Assembly (NCBI RefSeq): GCF_002101395.1
Contig: NZ_CP019706.1
Coordinates: 1,116,001-1,180,000, forward strand
DNA: 64,000 nucleotides
Direction: 5' to 3'
DNA from: Pantoea alhagi
GTDB lineage: Bacteria; Pseudomonadota; Gammaproteobacteria; Enterobacterales; Enterobacteriaceae
The notes below the pieces were generated by a model. That model had not been told where the DNA came from and made no database searches. It saw only the letters and a program-made list of their open reading frames with translations. Positions 1 through 8,663 of this stretch are shown one piece after another. Both the position numbers and the translations under genes were made by a program. Position 1 is the first letter of the stretch; each line of letters starts with the position of its first letter.

Positions 1-515
1 CCAAGCAGCGGTAAACGCCACAGCAGCGGAGCCAGATAGCAGTCGACCAGGCTGAACTCTTCGCTCAGGAAGAAAGGCGTGCGCGTAAACAGTGGCGCAA
101 TCGCCAGCAGCTCTTCACGCAGCTGCTTACGTGCCGTTTCCGCCTGCTGAGCGGAGCCGATTTCGATAGTGCGCATCAGGCTGTACCAGTCTTGCTCAAT
201 ACGATGCATCATCAGACGGCTTTCACCACGTGCAACCGGATAAACAGGCATCAGCGGTGGATGCGGGAAGCGCTCGTCGAGGTATTCCATAATGATGCGT
301 GATTGATACAGCGTCAGCTCACGATCGACCAGCGTAGGTACGGTACGATACGGGTTGAGGTCAATCAGATCCTGCGGCAGATTATCCATTTCAACCTGCT
401 CGATCTCAACGCTGACACCTTTTTCTGCCAGTACGATACGCACCTGATGGCTGAAAATGTCAGTCGGACCAGAAAACAGCGTCATTACCGAACGTTTGTT
501 GGCAGCGACAGCCAT
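1..515 (-). CDS. sspA: stringent starvation protein A, partial (3' end outside window)
   Basis: This is the N-terminal 171 codons of SspA; the rest lies beyond the left edge. The protein begins MAVAANKRSVMTLFSGPTD and has a glutathione-S-transferase fold (thioredoxin-like N-terminal domain, then a helical domain). In E. coli SspA lacks transferase activity and binds RNA polymerase as a dimer, lowering H-NS levels in stationary phase and acting in acid tolerance; E. coli SspA is about 212 residues. The start is set by a strong GGAGG ribosome site just upstream on the minus strand. It follows rpsI in the same direction, but a strong terminator at 754-785 separates them, so sspA probably has its own promoter in 516-753. 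sspB would be expected next, outside the window. Confidence 0.96.
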   Translation of the reverse strand, partial: MAVAANKRSVMTLFSGPTDIFSHQVRIVLAEKGVSVEIEQVEMDNLPQDLIDLNPYRTVPTLVDRELTLYQSRIIMEYLDERFPHPPLMPVYPVARGESRLMMHRIEQDWYSLMRTIEIGSAQQAETARKQLREELLAIAPLFTRTPFFLSEEFSLVDCYLAPLLWRLPLL

Positions 516-753
516 GAAAACCTCCAAGTTTATCCAGAATACAGTGCGAATAGCCAACCGCGCGGCGACTAACCTGCTTGACGAAACCACCCGCAGCGGA
601 GCGACGCCAATCCTTTCCTGTCAGGACGCTCTCCGTTTAACGGGCGCAAAGTGACAGTCAGTTTACCAGATTTTAGGCAGCTTGTGGGGATGGGCAAAAA
701 GAATTGCCGGTAAAAAGGCGGGATTTACCTCTGTTTTACGGCTTTTTACGCAT

Positions 754-785
754 AAAAAAACCCAGCGCAAAGCGCCGGGTTTTTT
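754..785 (-). terminator. intrinsic terminator of rplM-rpsI
   Basis: On the minus strand a nine-base-pair GC-rich stem (one G-U pair, three-base loop) is followed by a run of seven T residues. It lies 28 bases after the rpsI stop and separates the ribosomal operon from sspA. Confidence 0.85.
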
Positions 786-813
786 GTAACTGTTGCTGCC
801 GAAGCAGAAACAA

Positions 814-1206
814 TTAACGTTTGGAGAACTGCGGACGACGACGTGCTTTACGCAGGCCGACTTTCTTACGTTCAACTTCACGAGCATCACGAGTAACGAA
901 GCCAGCTTTACGCAGTTCGCCACGCAGGGACTCGTCGTACTCCATCAGAGCGCGGGTGATACCGTGACGGATCGCACCAGCCTGACCAGAGATACCACCA
1001 CCTTTAACGGTGATGTAGAGATCGAATTTACCAACCAGATCCAGCAGTTCCAGCGGCTGACGAACTACCATGCGGGCAGTTTCACGACCGAAGTACTGTT
1101 CCAGAGAACGCTGGTTGATAACGATGTTACCGCTACCCGGCTTGATAAAGACGCGAGCGGAAGAGCTTTTGCGGCGACCAGTGCCGTAGTTTTGATTCTC
1201 AGCCAT
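814..1206 (-). CDS. rpsI: 30S ribosomal protein S9
   Basis: S9 is a 130-residue small-subunit protein whose C-terminal tail reaches the P-site tRNA. The sequence starts MAENQNYGTGRRKSSSARVF and ends in the basic tail RRPQFSKR, which contacts tRNA in the known ribosome structure. Length is that of the E. coli protein. It is the second gene of the rplM-rpsI operon, 15 bases after rplM, so both are made from one message. Transcription ends at the terminator 28 bases downstream. Confidence 0.99.
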   Translation of the reverse strand: MAENQNYGTGRRKSSSARVFIKPGSGNIVINQRSLEQYFGRETARMVVRQPLELLDLVGKFDLYITVKGGGISGQAGAIRHGITRALMEYDESLRGELRKAGFVTRDAREVERKKVGLRKARRRPQFSKR

Positions 1207-1221
1207 TGCCTGTAATCCCGA

Positions 1222-1650
1222 TTAAATGTCAAGAACTTGCGGTTGCTGTGCCGCATGGTTGTGCTCGTTGCCCGCGTAAACTTTCAGTTTACGGTACATA
1301 GCACGACCCAGCGGGCCCTTCGGCAGCATACCTTTAACCGCGATTTCAATTACGCGCTCAGGACGGCGAGCAATCATCTCTTCGAAGGTCGCTTGCTTGA
1401 TACCACCGATATGACCGGTGTGATGGTAATAGATCTTATCGCTACGCTTGTTACCGGTTACGGCAACTTTTTCTGCGTTCAGAACGATGATGTAATCACC
1501 AGTATCAACGTGCGGAGTGTATTCCGCTTTATGCTTGCCACGCAGACGGCGAGCCAGTTCAGTCGCTAAACGACCTAAAGTTTTGCCCGTCGCGTCAACG
1601 ACATACCAGTCACGTTGGACGGTTTCTGGCTTAGCTGTAAAAGTTTTCAT
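1222..1650 (-). CDS. rplM: 50S ribosomal protein L13
   Basis: L13 (142 residues, the usual enterobacterial length) is an early-assembling large-subunit protein that binds 23S rRNA. The sequence runs from MKTFTAKPETVQRDWYVVDA to a C-terminal HNHAAQQPQVLDI and contains the family block GRLATELARRLRGKHK. It is the first gene of the operon with rpsI. The 225-base leader upstream is long. In E. coli, L13 represses its own operon through the leader, and the same control is plausible here but cannot be shown from sequence alone. Confidence 0.99.
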   Translation of the reverse strand: MKTFTAKPETVQRDWYVVDATGKTLGRLATELARRLRGKHKAEYTPHVDTGDYIIVLNAEKVAVTGNKRSDKIYYHHTGHIGGIKQATFEEMIARRPERVIEIAVKGMLPKGPLGRAMYRKLKVYAGNEHNHAAQQPQVLDI

Positions 1651-1875
1651 CTAAAAGCTTACCCAAATTAAGTTACACGTTGGTGAAATCCCAAACGCTT
1701 GAATAAACGGTTGAGGCTCACACGACCTTATCGACCAGCAAGCCACCCCCTCGGACAGTTTTGCCGGTGCTACAAAGTTTCTGGGAAAAAAAACTTTGCC
1801 GTAACGTGGGGTCGCAAGATTATAGAGAAGTCGCCGCCAAAGATCGATCACTTTTCAACAAAAAAAGCGCCAGGC
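1651..1875 (-). promoter_or_regulatory. rplM-rpsI leader with putative promoter
   Basis: This gene-free stretch between zapE and rplM holds a perfect TATAAT on the minus strand at 1819-1824, about 170 bases before the rplM start. No good -35 hexamer is placed at 16-18 bases. The rest would be a long untranslated leader, the place where L13 feedback acts in E. coli. The exact transcription start is an inference. Confidence 0.5.
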
Positions 1876-3003
1876 TCAGGTGAGATGCTTTAAGCGCAAA
1901 TACTCTTCGCTTTGCATCTCCTGCAGACGCGACAGGCAGCGCTGATACTCGAATTTCAGCCGCTCGCCCTGATAAATATCAAACAGCGACGCCTCAGCGG
2001 AAACCACCAGCTTTACGTGCCGTTCGTAAAACTCATCCACTAACGCCAGAAAACGCCGCGCACGGTCTTCGCTGCGCGCCTGCATAACCGGGACATCCAG
2101 CAGTAGCACGCTATGAAAACGCCGCGAAAGTTCAATGTAATCATGCTGGCTGCGCCCTTCTCCGCACAGCGTGGCGAAGTCGATCGCCAGTACGCCCTTT
2201 TCCACGCCCTGCGTCGGTAACTGACGGTGATTGATTTCCAGCACCGGCCGCTCTTCGGCAGCCTGCCCTGTCAGCGCGATAAACATGCGGCTCATTGCCT
2301 GACGCGTTTCTTCACTTAACGGCGACATCCAGAGATGCGCTGACGTTAACGTACGCAGGCGGTAATCGATGCCTGCATCGACGTTCATGATTTCGCAATG
2401 CTGCTTGATCTGCTCAATAGCAGGTAAAAAGCGCGCGCGCTGCAGGCCGTTGCGGTAGAGCTCATCAGGCGGGATATTGGAGGTGGCGACCAGAGTAATG
2501 CCACGGGCAAACAGGGCTTCCATCAGGGTGCCCAGCAGCATGGCATCCGTAATATCAGAGACAAAAAACTCATCGAAACAGAGCACATCCGCCTGGGCTT
2601 TAAAGCGGTCCGCCACAATTTCCAGCGGATCGCTTTCGCCCTGCAGCGCGGTTAACTCTTCATGCACCCGCAGCATGAAACGATGAAAATGAAGCCGCAG
2701 CTTGCGCTCGCCAGGAATAGACTGAAAAAAGAGATCCATCACCCAGGTTTTGCCGCGCCCGACGCCGCCCCACATATAGAGGCCGCGCACCGGCGGCTGA
2801 TGACTGTTTTTCTCTTTTCCCAGCAGCTTATTGAGCTTGCCGCGCCAGCCTGAAATGGGTTGCTGCTCTGAAGGTTGACGGGCGATAAGCGCCTGCTGAA
2901 TCGCATCCAGGCGGCTTATCGCCGTATGCTGAACTTCATCAGGCTGATATTCACCTTTATCCAGCGCCTGCTGATAACGCGCCAGCGGAGACATCGTTTG
3001 CAT
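1876..3003 (-). CDS. zapE: cell division protein ZapE (AFG1-like ATPase)
   Basis: A 375-residue P-loop ATPase of the AFG1/ZapE family. The Walker A motif GGVGRGKT lies near residue 80 and the Walker B segment VLCFDEFFV near residue 140. In E. coli ZapE (YhcM) associates with the Z ring late in division and destabilises FtsZ polymers in an ATP-dependent way; it matters under heat or low oxygen. The gene is divergent from zapG across 174 bases, the same arrangement as in E. coli. It has no membrane segment and should be cytosolic. Length matches the E. coli protein (375). Confidence 0.96.
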   Translation of the reverse strand: MQTMSPLARYQQALDKGEYQPDEVQHTAISRLDAIQQALIARQPSEQQPISGWRGKLNKLLGKEKNSHQPPVRGLYMWGGVGRGKTWVMDLFFQSIPGERKLRLHFHRFMLRVHEELTALQGESDPLEIVADRFKAQADVLCFDEFFVSDITDAMLLGTLMEALFARGITLVATSNIPPDELYRNGLQRARFLPAIEQIKQHCEIMNVDAGIDYRLRTLTSAHLWMSPLSEETRQAMSRMFIALTGQAAEERPVLEINHRQLPTQGVEKGVLAIDFATLCGEGRSQHDYIELSRRFHSVLLLDVPVMQARSEDRARRFLALVDEFYERHVKLVVSAEASLFDIYQGERLKFEYQRCLSRLQEMQSEEYLRLKHLT

Positions 3004-3177
3004 TCTTGATCCTGCTTCCCTAAAAAATGTCAGGCAACTGCCTGTTTGTCGAAAAAAAGTTCGTTCTACACTAAGCGATGCTGCCGCAGGATTCCACTTC
3101 CATTAGATTAACGGTTATAGTGGCTACTATTGAAGTGGAACGCCCTACGGAACAACGAGGACAATACGGGAGTCATT

Positions 3178-3579
3178 ATGACCTGGGAATACGGGCTAAT
3201 TGGTTTAGTTGTTGGCATTATTATCGGCGCTGTCGCCATGCGTTTTGGTAATAAGAAATTGCGCGAGCAGCGCAGCCTGCAGTATGAACTGGAGAAATCC
3301 AAAGCGGAGCTGGCGGATTACCGCGAAGAGTTGACCAATCACTTTGCTCATAGCGCAGAGCTACTGGATAACATGGCGCGTGATTATCGTCAGCTTTATC
3401 AGCATATGGCGAAAGGTTCTAACGATCTGCTGCCTGACCTGCCGGGTGAGAAAAACCCGTTCTCTTATCAGCTTACCGAAGCGGAAGCGGATAACGATCA
3501 GGCACCGGTGCAGATCCCGCGTGATTATTCAGAAAATGCGTCCGGTCTGCTGCGTGGTGAGCGCACGCCACGCAATTGA
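3178..3579 (+). CDS. zapG: cell division/envelope protein ZapG (YhcB)
   Basis: A 133-residue inner-membrane protein starting MTWEYGLIGLVVGIIIGAVA, with one N-terminal transmembrane segment (about residues 5-22) and then a cytoplasmic coiled-coil rich in Glu, Lys and Arg (about 25-90). The tail is polar and probably disordered. YhcB/ZapG (DUF1043) in E. coli links division and envelope synthesis, and mutants show shape and envelope defects. A longer in-frame start at 3130 exists, but the ATG at 3178 fits the family N-terminus. It is followed by a GC-rich hairpin and T-rich sequence. Confidence 0.93.
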   Translation: MTWEYGLIGLVVGIIIGAVAMRFGNKKLREQRSLQYELEKSKAELADYREELTNHFAHSAELLDNMARDYRQLYQHMAKGSNDLLPDLPGEKNPFSYQLTEAEADNDQAPVQIPRDYSENASGLLRGERTPRN

Positions 3580-3585
3580 TTCACG

Positions 3586-3612
3586 GGGCGCGCCAGCGCC
3601 CTGTTTTCTTTT
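3586..3612 (+). terminator. probable terminator after zapG
   Basis: A six-base-pair all-GC stem with a GCCA loop is followed by a T-rich tract, 7 bases after the zapG stop. It would insulate zapG from degQ. Confidence 0.6.
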
Positions 3613-3687
3613 GCTTTTTCAGGCCAGCTACCTGAGCTGGCAAGTCACTCTGTCAATCCCCTGTTAAGCAGCGAGAGCGTCGTAACG

Positions 3688-5058
3688 ATGAAGAAAAAAT
3701 CATTATTGTTGAGCGCGGTAGCCTTATCCGTTGGTTTAAATTTCAGCCTGGCACCTTCAGCCATGGCTTCGCTGCCTTCCCAGGTCCAGAATCAGGCCCT
3801 GCCCAGTCTGGCACCTATGCTGGAGAAAGTGTTGCCGGCCGTGGTCAGCGTTCATGTTGAAGGCACGGCGACCGAAAACGCGGCGCAGGACCTGCCTGAG
3901 CCGTTAAAACGCTTTTTCGGTCAGGGACAGGGGGATGCGCAGCCTCAGCCTTTCGAAGGACTGGGTTCGGGCGTGATTATTGATGCCCAGAAAGGCTATA
4001 TCTTAACCAATAACCATGTGGTTAACGGCGCTGATAAAATCAGCGTTCAGCTGAGCGATGGCCGTGAATATGACGCTAAACTGCTGGGCCGCGATGCTCA
4101 GACTGACATTGCGCTTATTCAGGTGTTGAATGCAAAAAACCTGACGCAGGTTAAAATCGCAGATTCAGACCAGTTACGGGTCGGCGACTTCGCTATCGCC
4201 ATCGGCAACCCCTTTGGCCTCGGTCAGACAGCAACTTCAGGCATTATCTCTGCGCTGGGTCGTAGCGGGCTGAACCTGGAAGGCCTGGAGAATTTTATTC
4301 AGACCGATGCTGCCATTAACCGCGGTAACTCCGGCGGCGCGCTGGTAAATCTTAACGGTGAGCTGATCGGCATCAATACCGCTATTCTTGCCTCCAGCGG
4401 CGGCAACATTGGCATCGGCTTCGCTATTCCGGGCAATATGGCTATGGAGCTGGCTAAGCAGCTGATTGAGACCGGCGAAGTAAAACGTGGTCAGCTGGGC
4501 ATTAAAGGCACGGAAATGACCGCTGATATGGCGCGCGCCTTTAATGTGGATGCCCAACGCGGCGCCTTCGTCTCTGAAGTGCTGCCTAAATCTGCGGCGG
4601 CGACCGCTGGAATCAAGTCTGGCGATATTATTACTTCTGTAGACGGCAAGCCGATTACCAGCTTTGCTGAACTGCGGGTGAAAATCGGTACCACGCCGCC
4701 GGGCAAAGAGGTAAAAATCGGCCTGCTGCGCGAAGGGAAACCGCTTAGCGTCACGGTGAAGCTTGATGCCAGCGCGCGTACCATGACCAGCGACGAACTG
4801 ATGACGCCTGCGTTACAGGGCGCGTCGCTCAGCGATGGTCAGTTGCCTGACGGTAATAAAGGCGTTAAGGTAGATAGCGTACAAAAGGCGACGCCAGCCG
4901 AGCAGATCGGTTTGCAAAAAGATGATATCATCATTGGCGTTAACCGCACGCGCGTTCAGAACCTGGATGAGATGCGTAAGGCACTGGCCAGCAAGCCGCC
5001 TTTCCTGGCACTAAATATCGTACGCGGCGGGGAAAGCCTCTATCTGCTGCTGCGCTAA
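3688..5058 (+). CDS. degQ: periplasmic serine endoprotease DegQ
   Basis: A 456-residue HtrA-family protease. A cleavable signal peptide covers about residues 1-27 (SAMA, then S). The trypsin-like domain carries the catalytic triad His110 (TNNHVV), Asp140 (QTDIAL) and Ser215 (RGNSGGA). Two PDZ domains follow (about 255-345 and 360-450), as in DegQ and DegP; DegS has one. DegQ degrades or chaperones misfolded envelope proteins in the periplasm. It lies just upstream of degS as in E. coli. DegP is the alternative, but the short linker after the signal peptide and the neighbour degS favour DegQ. Confidence 0.96.
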   Translation: MKKKSLLLSAVALSVGLNFSLAPSAMASLPSQVQNQALPSLAPMLEKVLPAVVSVHVEGTATENAAQDLPEPLKRFFGQGQGDAQPQPFEGLGSGVIIDAQKGYILTNNHVVNGADKISVQLSDGREYDAKLLGRDAQTDIALIQVLNAKNLTQVKIADSDQLRVGDFAIAIGNPFGLGQTATSGIISALGRSGLNLEGLENFIQTDAAINRGNSGGALVNLNGELIGINTAILASSGGNIGIGFAIPGNMAMELAKQLIETGEVKRGQLGIKGTEMTADMARAFNVDAQRGAFVSEVLPKSAAATAGIKSGDIITSVDGKPITSFAELRVKIGTTPPGKEVKIGLLREGKPLSVTVKLDASARTMTSDELMTPALQGASLSDGQLPDGNKGVKVDSVQKATPAEQIGLQKDDIIIGVNRTRVQNLDEMRKALASKPPFLALNIVRGGESLYLLLR

Positions 5059-5066
5059 AAAGCGCC

Positions 5067-5116
5067 ATATCATGTTGCGGACACAAGCCCGTGTGTGTCC
5101 GCGCAACTCATGATAT
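5067..5116 (+). other. long imperfect hairpin between degQ and degS
   Basis: The two arms pair in three blocks of 8, 4 and 7 base pairs separated by two two-base bulges on the right arm, around an eight-base loop. It starts 9 bases after the degQ stop. No T-run follows at once, so it is not a classical terminator; it could stabilise the degQ 3' end or be a processing site. Confidence 0.6.
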
Positions 5117-5151
5117 TCTGCCCCAGTTCTTTTCCGATATAGCTTAACATC

Positions 5152-6207
5152 ATGTTTCTTAAACTCTTGCGCTCGGTAGTTCTGGGGCTGATCGTCGCAG
5201 GTATTTTACTGGCGGTGATGCCCGCGTTGCGCATCGGCAGCAGCCTGCTTTCTGTGCCGGAAAGCAGCGCCGATCAAACGCCTTTTAGCTTTAATCAGGG
5301 AGTACGCCGCGCCGTTCCGGCCGTGGTAAACGTCTATAACCGCAGCGCGTCTAGCAGTAACGGACGAGGCATTACTACGCTTGGCTCCGGCGTAATAATG
5401 AATAATAAAGGTTATATCCTGACCAACCGTCACGTTATCAACGGTGCCGATCAGATTATTGTCGCGTTACAGGACGGGCGTTTTATTGAGGCTATGCTGG
5501 TTGGCTCTGACAGCCTGACCGATCTGGCGGTACTGAAAATCACCGCCACTAACCTGCCGGTTATTCCCATTAACCCGGAACGCATCGCGCACGTGGGCGA
5601 TATCGTGATGGCTATCGGCAACCCTTACAATCTTGGGCAAACCGTCACCCAGGGCATTATCAGCGCCACTGGCCGCGTTGGCTTAAGCCCTTCCGGGCGG
5701 CAAAACTTTCTGCAAACCGATGCCTCGATTAACCGGGGCAACTCTGGCGGCGCGCTCATTAACTCACTGGGCGAGCTGATGGGCATCAATACGCTTTCGT
5801 TTGATAAAAGTAACGATGGCGAGACGCCGGAAGGGATCGGCTTTGCAATCCCTACCGCGCTGGCGACAAAAATCATGGATAAGCTTATTCGTGACGGGCG
5901 CGTTATTCGCGGCTACATCGGGATTACCGGTCGTGAAGTGCCACCGCTGCATGGACAGAATGCCAGTGTGGATCATATTCAGGGAATTGTAGTGAATAAC
6001 GTTGCGCCGGAAGGCCCGGCAGCCAAAGCCGGTATTCAGGTGAATGATCTGATTACCAGCGTTAACGGCAAGCCCGCCGTTTCTGCGCAGGAAACCATGG
6101 ATCAGGTGGCCGAGATACGTCCCGGTTCGGTGATTGATGTGCAGGTTATTCGTAACGACAGGAAACTGACGCTGAAAGTCACCATTCAGGAATATCCGGC
6201 GCAATAG
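5152..6207 (+). CDS. degS: inner-membrane serine protease DegS (sigma-E stress sensor)
   Basis: A 351-residue HtrA-family protease with an N-terminal membrane anchor (about residues 5-26) in place of a cleaved signal. The catalytic triad is His94 (TNRHVI), Asp124 (LTDLAV) and Ser198 (RGNSGGA), followed by a single PDZ domain (about 255-345). DegS senses the C-termini of misassembled porins through its PDZ domain and makes the first cut in RseA, which frees sigma-E. The 93-base gap to degQ holds a long hairpin. E. coli DegS is 355 residues. Confidence 0.96.
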   Translation: MFLKLLRSVVLGLIVAGILLAVMPALRIGSSLLSVPESSADQTPFSFNQGVRRAVPAVVNVYNRSASSSNGRGITTLGSGVIMNNKGYILTNRHVINGADQIIVALQDGRFIEAMLVGSDSLTDLAVLKITATNLPVIPINPERIAHVGDIVMAIGNPYNLGQTVTQGIISATGRVGLSPSGRQNFLQTDASINRGNSGGALINSLGELMGINTLSFDKSNDGETPEGIGFAIPTALATKIMDKLIRDGRVIRGYIGITGREVPPLHGQNASVDHIQGIVVNNVAPEGPAAKAGIQVNDLITSVNGKPAVSAQETMDQVAEIRPGSVIDVQVIRNDRKLTLKVTIQEYPAQ

Positions 6208-6264
6208 CGACGCCGTAACAAGACGTTCGAAGGCTCCTTTTAAAACGGTCTTCTGCTGCGTAAT

Positions 6265-6294
6265 AAAAAAGGGAGCCCTGTGGCTCCCTTTTTA
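6265..6294. terminator. bidirectional terminator between degS and mdh
   Basis: A seven-base-pair stem (GGGAGCC with GGCTCCC) is flanked by an A-run on the left and a T-run on the right, so it can stop transcription from degS on the plus strand and from mdh on the minus strand. Confidence 0.85.
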
Positions 6295-6306
6295 ACATCA
6301 GTGATA

Positions 6307-7242
6307 TTACTTAACGAACTCTTCGCCCAGCTGAATATCTTTCTTCAGTGTCTCCAGCATGCCTTCCAGCGCTTTTTGCTCAAAGTCGCTCAGTTGGCCA
6401 ATGGGACGATACTCGGCCACGCCCTCTTTGCCCAGCAGCAGCGGCTGCGAGAAGAATCGTGCATATTCACCATCACCCTCAACATAGGCGCACTCTACCA
6501 CATTGCTTTCACCCTGCAGCGCACGTACCAGTGACAGACCAAAGCGCGCAGCCGCCTGTCCCATTGACAGCGTAGCGGATCCGCCGCCCGCCTTGGCCTC
6601 AACCACTTCCGTACCCGCGTTCTGAATACGTTTGGTCAGATCGGCTATTTCTTGTTCGCTGAAAGAGACGCCAGGCACCTGTGAAAGCAGCGGCAGAATG
6701 GTGACGCCGGAGTGTCCGCCCACTACCGGTACATTCAGTTCGGTCGGCTGTTTGCCTTTCAGCTCTGCCACAAAAGTGTTTGAGCGGATAATATCCAGCG
6801 TAGTCACGCCGAACAGACGATTTTTATCGTAAACGCCGGCTTTTTTCAGCACCTCTGCGGCAATGGCAACGGTAGTGTTTACCGGATTGGTAATGATACC
6901 AATCAGCGCTTTAGGAGAGGTTTTAGCCACCTGCTCGATCAAATTGCGTACGATACCGGCATTAACATTAAACAGATCGGAGCGATCCATACCAGGCTTA
7001 CGTGCCACGCCGGCAGAGATCAATACCACATCGGCGCCCTGCAGCGCAGGCGTTGCATCTTCACCGCTGAAACCTTTGATTTTAACCGGCGTAGGAATGT
7101 GGCTTAAATCAACGGCCACACCGGGCGTTACGGGAGCAATATCATACAGAGAGAGTTCTGAACCCGCAGGTAACTGGGTTTTCAGCAGAAGTGCGAGTGC
7201 CTGGCCGATACCACCAGCCGCACCGAGAACTGCAACTTTCAT
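6307..7242 (-). CDS. mdh: malate dehydrogenase (NAD-dependent)
   Basis: A 311-residue LDH/MDH-family enzyme that interconverts malate and oxaloacetate in the TCA cycle. The NAD-binding motif GAAGGIGQ is at residues 7-14. Substrate-binding Arg81, Arg87 and Arg153 and the catalytic His177 (VGGHSG) are all in place, and the Arg81 context marks it as a malate enzyme. Length matches E. coli (312). It is divergent from argR, a conserved enterobacterial arrangement. In E. coli mdh is controlled by ArcA and CRP; I could not assign those sites with confidence here. Confidence 0.99.
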   Translation of the reverse strand: MKVAVLGAAGGIGQALALLLKTQLPAGSELSLYDIAPVTPGVAVDLSHIPTPVKIKGFSGEDATPALQGADVVLISAGVARKPGMDRSDLFNVNAGIVRNLIEQVAKTSPKALIGIITNPVNTTVAIAAEVLKKAGVYDKNRLFGVTTLDIIRSNTFVAELKGKQPTELNVPVVGGHSGVTILPLLSQVPGVSFSEQEIADLTKRIQNAGTEVVEAKAGGGSATLSMGQAAARFGLSLVRALQGESNVVECAYVEGDGEYARFFSQPLLLGKEGVAEYRPIGQLSDFEQKALEGMLETLKKDIQLGEEFVK

Positions 7243-7600
7243 CCTAAACTCCTTATTATTGTGAGCATAAAAATGTCGGAATCCAGCGGGGTACTATGCT
7301 GGACGACCTGAGAAGTAATAGCGAGGACGTTGTCATCGTTTTACCTGGCCGATAAAAGCCAGCAGAAACGGGTGAAAATGACCGCATTACGTACAGGCCT
7401 GACACTGGGCGTAACCGGATACAGATAAATTAATCAACAATACCTTACACCGTCCGCGCTTAGCAGAACAACATCAATTTTATAACAATCCCTTCACTTC
7501 GTCTGCCATAGCTATGCGCTTCGCGTAAATTTTATCTGCGCCGAAAGTCTGGTAAAATGCGCGCCCACTGCGCGGTAACGCCACTGTTCACCGCAGCGTA
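7243..7600. other. mdh-argR divergent intergenic region
   Basis: No gene is visible in this 358-base part of the 441-base gap. It must hold the mdh promoter (minus strand) and the argR promoter (plus strand). AT-rich patches lie at about 7428-7445 and 7478-7486, and a TAAAAT at 7553-7558 is a possible argR -10. None has a clear -35 partner. Confidence 0.5.
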
Positions 7601-7639
7601 TTTGCATAAACATTCATTTAAATGCATAATAATGTATTG
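7601..7639 (+). promoter_or_regulatory. tandem ARG boxes (ArgR operator of argR)
   Basis: Two 18-base imperfect palindromes, at 7601-7618 and 7622-7639, are separated by 3 bases. The first has the core TGCATAAACATTCA and the second TGCATAATAATGTA, both close to the ArgR consensus (TGAAT-N4-ATTCA type). The paired 18-base boxes with a 3-base gap are the standard ArgR hexamer target, and argR autoregulates in E. coli. They end 44 bases before the argR start. Confidence 0.85.
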
Positions 7640-7683
7640 CCTGCTGGACGGGCTTCACAGCATTTTTATATTATCGGTAGCCT

Positions 7684-8154
7684 ATGCGTAACCCATCGAA
7701 ACAAGAAGATCTGATTAAAGCATTCAAGGCTTTATTGAAAGAGGAAAAATTCAGCTCGCAGGGTGAAATTGTGACAGCCCTGCAGGATGAAGGCTTCGAC
7801 AATATCAACCAGTCGAAAGTCTCTCGTATGCTGACCAAGTTTGGTGCGGTGCGTACCCGTAACGCGAAGATGGAAATGGTTTACTGTCTGCCAGCCGAAC
7901 TGGGGGTGCCCACCACAACCTCTCCGCTTAAAAACCTGGTGCTGGATATTGATTACAACGAGGCGCTGGTGGTGATTCATACCAGTCCCGGCGCAGCACA
8001 GTTGATTGCCCGCCTGTTGGACTCATTAGGCAAAGCGGAAGGGATCCTTGGTACGATTGCAGGCGACGACACCATTTTTATCACGCCAGCGCGCGCCTTT
8101 ACCGTGAAACAACTTTATGAAGCTATCCTGAATCTGTTTGAACAGGAACTGTAA
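7684..8154 (+). CDS. argR: arginine repressor ArgR
   Basis: A 156-residue regulator, the same length as E. coli ArgR. The N-terminal winged helix-turn-helix (about 1-70) includes SQGEIVTALQDEGFDNINQSKVSRML. The C-terminal domain (about 85-156) binds L-arginine and forms hexamers; GTIAGDDTIFITP is the arginine-binding part. It represses arginine biosynthesis genes when arginine is plentiful and also helps XerCD recombination in E. coli. Two ARG boxes upstream indicate autoregulation. An intrinsic terminator follows at about 8162-8197. Confidence 0.99.
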   Translation: MRNPSKQEDLIKAFKALLKEEKFSSQGEIVTALQDEGFDNINQSKVSRMLTKFGAVRTRNAKMEMVYCLPAELGVPTTTSPLKNLVLDIDYNEALVVIHTSPGAAQLIARLLDSLGKAEGILGTIAGDDTIFITPARAFTVKQLYEAILNLFEQEL

Positions 8155-8161
8155 GCAAAGC

Positions 8162-8197
8162 GGGATCGCTGGCTTTTAGTAGGCGATCCTGTTTTTC
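8162..8197 (+). terminator. intrinsic terminator of argR
   Basis: A seven-base-pair stem (GGATCGC with GCGATCC) and a loop of about 13 bases are followed by a T-rich tail, 8 bases after the argR stop. Confidence 0.75.
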
Positions 8198-8607
8198 TGT
8201 TAATTCGGCATGGTTGTGTTCTGCGCTTATTATCCTCTACCCGTTCTTCTCTTGCTTTCTGCCTCTCTGTGTTTCAAACGTCACTGTCAGCGTTAAATGG
8301 AATAAGAGCGCCTTGTTTTATTGGCTGCCATCTCAACACATTCGCATATCGTGCTGCCTTCCTCATAACAATACAGGAGATATGACTGCCTGAGAATTTT
8401 TACTGGCTGATTCGACCAGAAGGCAAAGCACAAATAGATAAAGTCACTTATAACACTGTTTTAATTAAAAAATAACCAATTCTGCACAATAAATAACCTC
8501 CCTATATAACTTCTGGTTATAAAAAAAGCGCCATTAGCTAAAGCGTAACAACAAAACATTATTAGCAGAATATTAATTTCATACGTGATTAGATCTATAC
8601 TTGTTTT
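8198..8607. other. gene-free, AT-rich region upstream of the yhcN-like pair
   Basis: No credible reading frame, RNA gene or long repeat was found. It becomes AT-rich from about 8450 and contains a possible -10 (TATACT, 8596-8601) for the first yhcN-like gene. A 67-codon minus-strand frame at 8461-8664 is low-complexity and lacks a ribosome site. Confidence 0.5.
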
Positions 8608-8623
8608 CGTGATGTGGATCACA
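8608..8623 (+). promoter_or_regulatory. CRP-like palindrome before the first yhcN-like gene
   Basis: The sequence CGTGA-N6-TCACA matches nine of the ten conserved positions of the CRP consensus TGTGA-N6-TCACA. It lies 40 bases before the start codon and just after the possible -10 at 8596-8601, a position that would suit repression if that -10 is real. Function is inferred. Confidence 0.45.
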
Positions 8624-8663
8624 GAGCAAACAAAGACAAAAATAGAAGACGAGGAACAGATCA

